Assembly: GCA_945281075.1 (NCBI GenBank) | Contig: CALYQE010000106.1 | Coordinates: 1 to 6,688 of the forward strand | Direction: 5' to 3' | Source of the DNA: an uncultured Lactobacillus sp. | Lineage (GTDB): Bacteria; Bacillota; Bacilli; Lactobacillales; Lactobacillaceae | DNA: 6,688 nt | Part shown: positions 1-4,816 of the stretch, one piece after another | How positions within the stretch are numbered: the stretch's first letter is position 1 | Layout of the letters: the number at the start of each line of letters is the position of its first letter | The notes under the pieces: model-generated | The model's database searches: none | Seen by the model: the letters and a program-made list of their open reading frames with translations, nothing else | What the model was told of the DNA's origin: nothing | Made by a program: the position numbers and the translations under genes

Positions 1-23
1 AAATTATTTCGTTATTAATAATC

Positions 24-47
24 ATGAGTTTTGATATCAAATGTCAT
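24..47. promoter_or_regulatory. Extended dyad, possible operator
   Basis: The core TTTGATATCAAA (30-41) is a perfect 12-bp palindrome. It is flanked, after two unpaired bases on each side, by ATGA (24-27) and TCAT (44-47), so 20 of 24 bases are symmetric. It lies 3' of the LysR gene, which ends at 100. On the minus strand no T-run follows it, so it does not look like an intrinsic terminator. An operator for a gene beyond the left edge is possible. The rest of 1-99 shows only a 10-bp palindrome, TTATTAATAA (12-21), and no coding sequence. Confidence 0.35.
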
Positions 48-99
48 AAACTAGCATCGCACTAGCCACATTAGCTTGTATCACATACACCGTTTGCTT

Positions 100-981
100 T
101 TAAATATTTTTCTGAATAAATTTGATAAATTGATGCACTATTCTTTTATCATTATTTTTATGCGTGAGGATGATAAAATCTACCGTTTGCTCACAATTTA
201 AAGGTACATAGGTTAAAGAATCATCTAGCTCTGCATATATGCAATATAAACCAACAGTAATTCCCTGCCCACTTTTAAGTAAAATATTGAGTGTAGGCAA
301 ATCTTCAGCGTAGGTTACGTTTATTTCATCGTTTAAATGGATGATTTTATTTTGTAAATTAATCAAATCTACTGCCGCCCAGTTGCCATCCAAAAATAGC
401 ATTTGTTGGCCTTGAAAATCATTGAGTTGCAGTACAAACCGCTCACTTAGCGGGTTATCTTTTGGTACGATTGCCATAAATGATTCTTTTTCAATTAAAT
501 AGCTTTTAACGTTGCTTAGATCCAAGGCTTCCTCACCTGTTGTGATTACCACATCCAGTTCATCTGTTAAAAAGTGTTGTTTCAAATCATTATGAGTCAA
601 ATTTTCAAGTGCAAACTTAACTTCCGGATGGGATTTTTGAAATTGTTTTATCCATACGGGAAGATAAAAATCATTAAAAAGTGAGTAGGAGTAACCCAAC
701 GTAATTAATGTTTTTTCTTGTAAACTTCTTTTTTGAATATCCTGTACTGCCGAATAATAGCTATTAATTAGCGGTCTAATTTTTTGATAAAATTGCTGCC
801 CATCTTGCGTGACATTGACGTACCGTTTATTACGATTGAACATTTTGACTCCAACTTCATTTTCAATGGCATTAATATCGTGAGTAACCGTTGGTTGAGT
901 CACATGCATCATTTTCGCAGTTCTGGTGTAATTACGTGTCTCAACTAAGTTAATGAATGTTACCAATTTTTTAATATCCAT
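100..981 (-). CDS. LysR-family transcriptional regulator (copy 1)
   Basis: This 293-residue protein has the usual length of a LysR-type regulator (LTTR). Residues 1-60 form the winged helix-turn-helix, seen in NYTRTAKMMHVTQPTVTHDI (17-36) followed by IENEVGVKMFNR, the classic LTTR signature. Residues about 90-293 match the periplasmic-binding-protein-like effector domain: LITLGYS at the start, the VWIKQFQKSHPEV helix near 109-121, and the late QGITVGL stretch. It should bind DNA as a dimer or tetramer and respond to a small ligand, which is unknown. The ATG at 981 is preceded by AAGGTGA at good spacing. It is divergent from the PAS-protein gene, the usual arrangement of an LTTR and its target. 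The CTTATAAG palindrome at 990-997 overlaps its own ribosome binding site, which suggests autoregulation. It is paralogous to the LysR gene at 4817-5713. Confidence 0.93.
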   Translation of the reverse strand: MDIKKLVTFINLVETRNYTRTAKMMHVTQPTVTHDINAIENEVGVKMFNRNKRYVNVTQDGQQFYQKIRPLINSYYSAVQDIQKRSLQEKTLITLGYSYSLFNDFYLPVWIKQFQKSHPEVKFALENLTHNDLKQHFLTDELDVVITTGEEALDLSNVKSYLIEKESFMAIVPKDNPLSERFVLQLNDFQGQQMLFLDGNWAAVDLINLQNKIIHLNDEINVTYAEDLPTLNILLKSGQGITVGLYCIYAELDDSLTYVPLNCEQTVDFIILTHKNNDKRIVHQFIKFIQKNI

Positions 982-992
982 TATTTCACCTT

Positions 993-1007
993 ATAAGTAA
1001 TGCTTAT
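993..1007. promoter_or_regulatory. LysR box, T-N11-A type
   Basis: ATAAG-N5-CTTAT is a perfect inverted repeat containing the T-N11-A core (T at 994, A at 1006) known for LysR-family sites. It lies 12 bp upstream of the LysR start codon, in the spacer shared with the PAS gene. It overlaps the palindrome CTTATAAG (990-997). A second CTTATAAG occurs at 1032-1039, exactly 42 bp away, about four helical turns, so two regulator dimers could bind the same DNA face. The match is seen in the sequence; binding is inferred. Confidence 0.55.
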
Positions 1008-1027
1008 TATTAATAGCTGATATTAAT

Positions 1028-1056
1028 TTCACTTATAAGTATAAATAAAATATACT
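1028..1056 (+). promoter_or_regulatory. Sigma-A promoter of the PAS-protein gene
   Basis: TTCACT (1028-1033, 4 of 6 to TTGACA) and TATACT (1051-1056, 5 of 6 to TATAAT) are separated by an ideal 17 bp. The -35 box runs into the palindrome ACTTATAAGT (1031-1040). The -10 box is part of a 21-bp dyad, AAGTATA-N7-TATACTT (1037-1057). A regulator bound at these sites would touch both promoter elements. The predicted transcript would have a leader of roughly 35-40 nt before the ATG at 1101. Confidence 0.5.
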
Positions 1057-1057
1057 T
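1037..1057. promoter_or_regulatory. Dyad AAGTATA-N7-TATACTT over the -10 box
   Basis: Perfect 7-bp arms with a 7-bp AT-rich centre span the spacer and -10 of the predicted PAS-gene promoter. This is a plausible operator, either for the neighbouring LysR protein or for another factor. AT-richness raises the chance of such repeats arising at random, so confidence is moderate. Confidence 0.35.
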
Positions 1058-1100
1058 GCTGTGTAAATAATTTTATGAAAACAATTACGGAGGCTTAAAA

Positions 1101-1643
1101 ATGGTTAAACACACAGAAGAAGCAACCAGTGCTTGGGTGGTTGAAACATCAAAAAAGGTTAATGCAGCTAAGGGATCTGACTATGTCGAGCTGGATCAGG
1201 GTCTGATGACAGTTGACCAAATAGATGCAGTATTCAACTGTCTTCCGCTTGAGCTTATTACAATCGATAAAGAAGACCGCTATGTTTATTGCAACAACGA
1301 AATTCCTAAGAAAAAACTTCTGTCACCGCGTTGGCCTGAAAGACTTGGGCAAACATTGACAGAGGTTCACAAATCATCCTCAATGCCACACGTTCAGGCA
1401 ATTATGGATTATGCCAAGACGGGCAAAACATACAGGTTAATTCGCCCTAGCGATGAAGTATATATGGTCGCTTCCTTTAAGGATATGCGTGATAAAAATG
1501 GCAACTATGCCGGTGTAACTGAATGGATTGTTGACCTTTTGCCAATCATCAACCGGTATTTAGAACAAACTGGACAAAAGCTCGTTCCTGACGAAACCAA
1601 GACGACAGCCGATGTAAGTTCAGGTGCTTCTAAGCAATCATAA
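1101..1643 (+). CDS. Small stand-alone PAS-domain protein
   Basis: A 180-residue soluble protein with one PAS domain at about residues 36-150. The motif order is LMTVDQIDAVFNCLPLELITID, then DRYVYCNNE, then G-X-T-X-X-E-V-H with His90, then MDYAKTGKTYRLI, and VASFKDMRDKNGNYAGVTEWIVDL at the end. This order resembles the PAS domain found at the C-terminus of DUF438 proteins (PAS_10 type), including a conserved-looking histidine (His90). No kinase, GGDEF, HTH or membrane segment is present, so it cannot signal alone; it may bind a ligand or cofactor and act through a partner. The N-terminal 35 residues look helical and the last 25 (rich in T, S and K) look disordered. GGAGG at 1089-1093 gives a strong ribosome binding site 7 nt before the ATG. 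It is divergent from a LysR regulator that probably controls it. The cofactor and partner are unknown. Confidence 0.85.
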   Translation: MVKHTEEATSAWVVETSKKVNAAKGSDYVELDQGLMTVDQIDAVFNCLPLELITIDKEDRYVYCNNEIPKKKLLSPRWPERLGQTLTEVHKSSSMPHVQAIMDYAKTGKTYRLIRPSDEVYMVASFKDMRDKNGNYAGVTEWIVDLLPIINRYLEQTGQKLVPDETKTTADVSSGASKQS

Positions 1644-1705
1644 TTTAATGAAAATATTCCTGCAGCTTCTGATGTGAACCCAAAATTGTGACAGTTTAAT
1701 AAATT

Positions 1706-2165
1706 TCAACTCAGGATTAATGCTCGAATCGGGGTTAGTCCTTTAGTTTGGTCATAATTCTTTGCTTGTTATAGTAACTGATATATTTTTTGATTGCTTC
1801 TTCCAGTTCGTTTAGATTCTAAAATTGGGTTTCAAAGCTGTGGAACATTTTCCGTTTGGTATGCCAAAGAGGCCTTCCATTACCCCACCATCTAAGGAGT
1901 TATCCTTACGCGACATGAACTGATTAACCCCATGGACTTTTAGCCAAGCTTGGAACTTAGGATGTTGGTAGGCCAACCTTAATCTGCAGGAAAAATTAGG
2001 CCAGTCAAAGCTGGATGCTTGCGCCAAGTCTGTCTTAGTATGTCCAACTGTGAGAAATAGAGTAGGCAATCACACCTTGCGTGCGGACATCAATAATATT
2101 GACAATGACCATTGGGCTTGAACTCGACCACACTTGAATGCCACTTATGTTCAGGGTAAATTAAG
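1706..2165 (-). pseudogene. IS3-family transposase OrfB remnant (DDE domain)
   Basis: Reading the minus strand across frames gives, in order, KWHSSVVEFKPNG, IIDVRTQGVIAYSISHS, KTDLAQAS, YQHPKFQAWLKVHGVNQFMS, RKDNSLDGGVMEGLFG, then FETQF, NLNELEEAIKKYISYYNKQ and RIMTKLK before KGLTP in another frame. These match the integrase core of IS3-family OrfB. The first catalytic Asp (normally in W-x-x-D-V-T-E-F) is replaced. The second motif reads GAT TAA GGT TGG, where the Gln codon of SDQGW has become a stop, and a missing base shifts the frame before YQH. The Glu in MEGLFG survives. Another base is missing in KLKGLTP. The longest open piece is 1812-2069 (85 codons) and is only a fragment. It cannot encode an active transposase. 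Confidence 0.8.
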
Positions 2166-2203
2166 CTAAAGTTGGGCTTAATCTGGCTCTGATAGCCTTG
2201 TAA

Positions 2204-2302
2204 TCAAATGCCATATTCTTTGCTTAAGCCAGTCAAAAAGTTTTGGCGTACTAGATATTTACAAACAATTTCAGTTTTCAAAGCAGTTGAATATTTAGTC
2301 AT
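2204..2302 (-). pseudogene. IS3-family OrfA N-terminal remnant
   Basis: The minus strand from the ATG at 2302 reads MTKYSTALKTEIVCKYL, then VRQNFLTGLSKEYGI, and then a TGA. This is the helix-turn-helix start of an IS3-family OrfA (normally about 90-170 residues). After the stop the sequence soon becomes OrfB-like, so the rest of orfA has been deleted. The ribosome binding site GGAG (minus strand, 2313-2316) lies 10 nt upstream, inside a hairpin. Confidence 0.7.
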
Positions 2303-2310
2303 GAACAAAG

Positions 2311-2350
2311 TGCTCCATATAGTAAGATTAATATCTAACTATATGGAGCA
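2311..2350 (-). repeat. 40-nt hairpin covering the old orfA ribosome binding site
   Basis: TGCTCCATATAG (2311-2322) pairs perfectly with CTATATGGAGCA (2339-2350). The stem continues with one more pair, a mismatch and four further pairs up to a TTAA-like tetraloop. On the minus strand the second arm contains GGAG, the orfA ribosome binding site, so folding would hide it. This recalls the fold-back inhibition known in IS10 and IS50, where read-through transcripts cannot be translated. It also lies 60 bp beyond the stop of the gene at 2410-3375 and could stabilise or end that transcript, but only a poor T-run follows (CTTTGTT). Confidence 0.6.
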
Positions 2351-2409
2351 TTTCACTATATACCACAGTTTTTTTACTTTATTGAGTTAAAAGTACCTTG
2401 TTTTTTATA

Positions 2410-3375
2410 TCAAAATTCAATGTCATTTAGTGAATCCAGTACTTTTCTTGTATCTCCTAAAACGTCATCAATAATTTGCTTAGCACTTTTTCTAGATTTA
2501 ATCAGGGCCAAATCCTGGCCAACCATAATTGCACCATTTTCCGTATCGCCTTGATACATCCCCATCCTAATTGCATCTGCATCAAGTCCCTGTTCCTTTT
2601 CAGCTGCAGCTTTTTTTAAATGTGTAGCTTCCGTTTTCCTAATTTGCTCAGAAAGTTTGTTGGCAATCATTCTAAACGGAGCATCGTTGGCATAAGAAAC
2701 TTCCACCGTCGACATATCACCAGCAGCGATAATAGCGTCTTTAGCCCTAGAATTTATTGACAGTTCATCAGAAACCAAAAAGGCCGTACCCATTTCAATT
2801 CCTTCTGCGCCAAGAGCAAAAGCGGCTGCACCACTACGTCCATCAACAATTCCGCCTGCAGCGATAATTGGAACACTGATTGCATTAACTATCTGTGGAA
2901 CAAGAGCCATTGTTGATTCAAACGAAACATGGCCACCGCCTTCCCAGCCCTTTGCAATCACCAAATTGGCTCCCGCTTTCTCAGCTGTAATCGCGTCTTT
3001 TAAATAACTGGCTTTGACGATTATTTTCATCCCCTTTTTCTGCCATATTGGAAAGTATTTTTGACATAAACTGTCATTTAGCCGCATTGCATCTGCATAA
3101 ACTACAGGCGGTTGTGTCTCTTCTAGTACTTCATCAGCCTGTTCGACTAGACCTTCTTGCATAATGACGTTAACCGCAAATGGTTTATTTGTTAATTTTT
3201 TGGTTTTTTCAATTTCTACAATGCTTGCATCTTTAGGCATATAGCCAACACCAAGAACACCTAATCCACCTGCATTTGAAACGGCAGATACCAAAGGTGC
3301 AAGCGAAGTGAAGGCCATAGCTCCCTGAATAACTGGCTTTTTAATTCCCAAGATTTTTTCTACCCGATTAGTCAT
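2410..3375 (-). CDS. FMN-dependent nitronate monooxygenase / FabK-like enoyl-ACP reductase
   Basis: A 321-residue TIM-barrel flavoenzyme of the 2-nitropropane dioxygenase/FabK superfamily, of normal length. Visible motifs are PVIQGAM (14-20) after the first strand, NAGGLGVLG (34-42), KPFAVN (64-69), the catalytic-His motif GWEGGGH (143-149, His149), the phosphate-binding IIAAGGIVDGR (170-180) and GAEGIEMGTAFL (189-200). ENGAIMVGQ near 279-287 is the late FabK/NMO motif. It should bind FMN and either oxidise alkyl nitronates or reduce enoyl-ACP with NAD(P)H; sequence alone does not separate these. No fatty-acid synthesis genes are nearby, which mildly favours the nitronate or another accessory role. 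GGAGG (3385-3389 on the minus strand) precedes the ATG by 9 nt. It is divergent from a TetR-type regulator that probably represses it. Confidence 0.88.
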   Translation of the reverse strand: MTNRVEKILGIKKPVIQGAMAFTSLAPLVSAVSNAGGLGVLGVGYMPKDASIVEIEKTKKLTNKPFAVNVIMQEGLVEQADEVLEETQPPVVYADAMRLNDSLCQKYFPIWQKKGMKIIVKASYLKDAITAEKAGANLVIAKGWEGGGHVSFESTMALVPQIVNAISVPIIAAGGIVDGRSGAAAFALGAEGIEMGTAFLVSDELSINSRAKDAIIAAGDMSTVEVSYANDAPFRMIANKLSEQIRKTEATHLKKAAAEKEQGLDADAIRMGMYQGDTENGAIMVGQDLALIKSRKSAKQIIDDVLGDTRKVLDSLNDIEF

Positions 3376-3398
3376 TTTATTTAACCTCCATGTTTTAA

Positions 3399-3409
3399 TA
3401 ACTTTGTTA
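3399..3409. promoter_or_regulatory. Candidate operator TAAC-N3-GTTA
   Basis: A short perfect dyad sits at the predicted transcription start of the flavoenzyme gene, just downstream of its -10 box. That is where a TetR-type repressor would block transcription. It is short and AT-rich, so this is a suggestion only. Confidence 0.25.
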
Positions 3410-3414
3410 AACTA

Positions 3415-3443
3415 ATCATAATGGGTTTTTGAGCCTTAGTCAT
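3415..3443 (-). promoter_or_regulatory. Promoter of the flavoenzyme gene
   Basis: On the minus strand ATGACT (3438-3443, 4 of 6 to TTGACA) and TATGAT (3415-3420, 5 of 6 to TATAAT) are 17 bp apart. The start would fall near 3408, leaving about 33 nt of leader before the ATG. Its -35 lies inside the spacer of the opposing TetR-gene promoter. Confidence 0.45.
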
Positions 3444-3456
3444 CGACATATATCAT
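3429..3456 (+). promoter_or_regulatory. Promoter of the TetR-type gene
   Basis: TTGAGC (3429-3434, 4 of 6) and TATCAT (3451-3456, 5 of 6) are 16 bp apart. Transcription would begin near 3463. That leaves only about 9 nt before the ATG at 3472 but about 24 nt before the ATG at 3487, which favours the later start. Confidence 0.4.
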
Positions 3457-3471
3457 TTTTTTGTCAACTTA

Positions 3472-4044
3472 ATGAAAGCGATTATTATGAAAAAGCAAAA
3501 TTTAAGCTTAGAGCTGCGGCTAAGCAATGCACTGTTTAGCCTTCTTAATAATAAGAGTTTTGAACAGATAAAAATCTGTGACATCACACATGTGGCCAAA
3601 GTTGCCAGAACTACTTTTTATCTTTGCTTTAACAATAAAAACGAACTGCTGCGCTTTTCCTGGAATCGTTACATGATTCCCTTCGTTGATGGTTTACGCA
3701 ATTCTTTTACACTTGATCAAAAAGAAAACATTGCTAAAACGACCGTAGCATTAGAAAAAATTTCAAAGCAAATCAAATACGTACCTTTACTCCTTAATAT
3801 AAAAAAAGCTTCTTTTGACCCCAGAAAAGAAATTGAGAATAACGTAAAGCATGAAATTAAAAACATTTTACAGGGACAGAGAGTTAATGGAATTATCTTA
3901 GATTATTTTTCTAACCTCTATTTTGTTAATTTGCTAGAAACGCAAAAATGGTGGGCCAAGCATCCAACTATTACGCCCGAAAAAATTGCAGAATTAATTT
4001 ACTGTTCCTGTTATCAAGGATTGATTTCGCTTTTAAAAACATAA
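3472..4044 (+). CDS. TetR/AcrR-family transcriptional regulator
   Basis: Up to 190 residues, a normal TetR length. The DNA-binding domain covers about residues 12-60: LRLSNALFSLLNNKSFEQI, then KICDITHVAKVARTTFYLCF with the recognition helix, then NNKNELL, matching the family pattern DI-x-x-x-A-x-V-x-x-TTFY-x-x-F-x-N-K-x-E-L. The C-terminal ligand domain (about 70-190) is all helical and not recognisable by subfamily. Two cysteines (Cys178, Cys180) occur near the end. No good ribosome binding site precedes the ATG at 3472. The in-frame ATG at 3487 (MKKQNLSLELRL) starts where TetR proteins usually start and is better placed relative to the predicted promoter, so the true start is probably 3487, giving 185 residues. 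It is divergent from the FMN enzyme and is its likely local repressor. Confidence 0.85.
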   Translation: MKAIIMKKQNLSLELRLSNALFSLLNNKSFEQIKICDITHVAKVARTTFYLCFNNKNELLRFSWNRYMIPFVDGLRNSFTLDQKENIAKTTVALEKISKQIKYVPLLLNIKKASFDPRKEIENNVKHEIKNILQGQRVNGIILDYFSNLYFVNLLETQKWWAKHPTITPEKIAELIYCSCYQGLISLLKT

Positions 4045-4067
4045 ACCAGTGCTTTTTCAGACAATAA

Positions 4068-4096
4068 AGCTCCTTAAATTATTCAACCAAGGGGCT
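4068..4096 (+). terminator. Weak candidate terminator after the TetR gene
   Basis: AGCTCCTT (4068-4075) pairs with AAGGGGCT (4089-4096) with one G-U pair and a 13-nt loop, followed by AAATTTTAATAG. It starts 24 nt after the TetR-gene stop. The T-run is poor and the stem is short, so this is uncertain. Confidence 0.25.
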
Positions 4097-4101
4097 AAAT
4101 T

Positions 4102-4738
4102 TTAATAGTATAAAGAGTTCCCTAACTTCAATTTTTGGGCTAACTTAGCAGCAGACCCGATATTTGCTGTGCGGGAAGTGAAATTCTTCCAAGTCCATCA
4201 AGCCATACATTCAGAAGATAAGTTAATGCCTAGGCTGTTTAAATGTTGTTGATATTGATAAATAGTAGCGGGATCTTTCCAATTTTGATCACGGTAGGAA
4301 AAGCCCCAAGAGTCATTAATCGTTCCGGCCGTTACACAGACGTGAATTAATTAGGCAATCGGGCTGCAGTTCTTTGACCGTATCATAAATTTCATGGCTT
4401 TGCTCCTCACTTAAAGCCATTGGAATATCGAACCATGCAGTCGCAATCTCGCCCATAATTACTCATAATTTCTTTAATTTGTGGCATGATTTTATCGGTA
4501 AAACATTGACTAAAATCTTTATCCTTCTGCGGAAAGTCTCAGCTATTGTCCCAAGTGGTCCCAGCGAATGCAATGTTATTGAGAGGTAACCGCCGCCGTT
4601 AGGCTCGTGCCAATCTAAATCTTGTGAATAATACAGGTCAAATTTGAGACCAGCTTTTTGACAAACCTCTGCCAATTTTTCAATCACATCTCGGGAAAAC
4701 GGGTTGCATCATAAACGTTGGATGATTTCAAATGGTAA
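4102..4738 (-). pseudogene. Decayed alpha-L-fucosidase (GH29)
   Basis: Following the minus strand across frames gives a recognisable GH29 series: LYHLKSSNVYDATRF, SRDVIEKLAEVCQKAGLKF, DLYYSQDLDWHEPNGGGY, TWDNS-stop-DFPQKD, IMPQIKEIMSNYG, GEIATAWFDIPMALS, VKELQPDCLINSR, GTINDSWGFSYRDQNWKDP, ATIYQYQQHLNSLGIN, LLNVWLDGLGRISLPAQQ and KLAQKLKLGNSLYY. The nucleophile-type Asp of WFDIP (codon 4427-4429) is still present. Damage visible: about 80 N-terminal residues are missing, a frameshift lies at the CGTTTTCCC run, a Trp codon has become TGA in TWDNSWDF, there is an extra G in NYGGE, a deletion between LINSR and GTINDSW near 4325-4335 removes the region that should hold the acid/base residue, and an extra base follows LNSLGIN. 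An intact enzyme of this family removes fucose from glycans. This copy is dead. The longest open piece, 4463-4687, is a fragment of it. Confidence 0.82.
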
Positions 4739-4757
4739 AGTTAGTGTTTTGTCAATT

Positions 4758-4786
4758 ATATACTCCGCCTATTAACCCAAGTATAT
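4758..4786. repeat. Inverted repeat upstream of the fucosidase relic
   Basis: ATATACT (4758-4764) and AGTATAT (4780-4786) are perfect 7-bp arms 15 bp apart. On the minus strand the following bases give a TATAAT (4755-4760), and GGCGGAG (4763-4769) looks like a ribosome binding site. This may be what is left of the fucosidase gene's own control region, joined to codon ~80 by deletion. Evidence is slight. The remaining bases of 4739-4816 show nothing else. Confidence 0.25.
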
Positions 4787-4816
4787 TCAAATTATATAAG
4801 CCAATATTTCAATTAA

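Larger units (their letters stand above)
1670..2350 (-). mobile_element. Degenerate IS3-family insertion sequence
   Basis: Remains of both transposase reading frames lie on the minus strand: an orfA start near 2302 and an orfB end near 1706. The left end at about 1670-1693 reads TGATGTGAACCCAAAATTG, resembling IS3-group terminal repeats that begin with TG and contain ACCC. No matching right-hand inverted repeat was found near 2310-2410, so that end is lost or has diverged. The relic is only about 0.68 kb against a usual 1.2-1.5 kb for the family, so a large internal part spanning most of orfA and the front of orfB has been deleted. It begins 26 bp after the PAS stop codon and contains the whole interval up to the flavoenzyme gene apart from about 60 bp. 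Confidence 0.75.

Noticed and set aside
1812..2069. 85-codon minus-strand open frame as a separate gene
   Set aside because: Its sequence is a middle piece of an IS3-family OrfB with out-of-frame continuation on both sides, so it is part of the pseudogene.
2311..2350. Hairpin as a strong intrinsic terminator
   Set aside because: The stem is strong but AT-rich, and neither strand has a proper T-run after it (TTTCAC on plus, CTTTGTT on minus); sequestering of the ribosome binding site explains its position better.
2208..2390. 60-codon plus-strand open frame
   Set aside because: It runs antisense across the orfA remnant and the hairpin, has no ribosome binding site and resembles no protein; it is a shadow.
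3462..3467. TTGACA on the minus strand as the -35 of the flavoenzyme gene
   Set aside because: No acceptable -10 lies 16-18 bp downstream of it; the ATGACT-N17-TATGAT pair fits better.
4463..4687. 74-codon minus-strand open frame as a small gene
   Set aside because: Its first part is GH29 sequence and its second half is the same domain read out of frame; it is a fragment of the fucosidase relic.
4750..4760. TTG at the GGCGGAG site as a live start codon for a short peptide
   Set aside because: The frame stops after four codons (TTG ACA AAA CAC TAA); at most it is the remnant of the fucosidase start.
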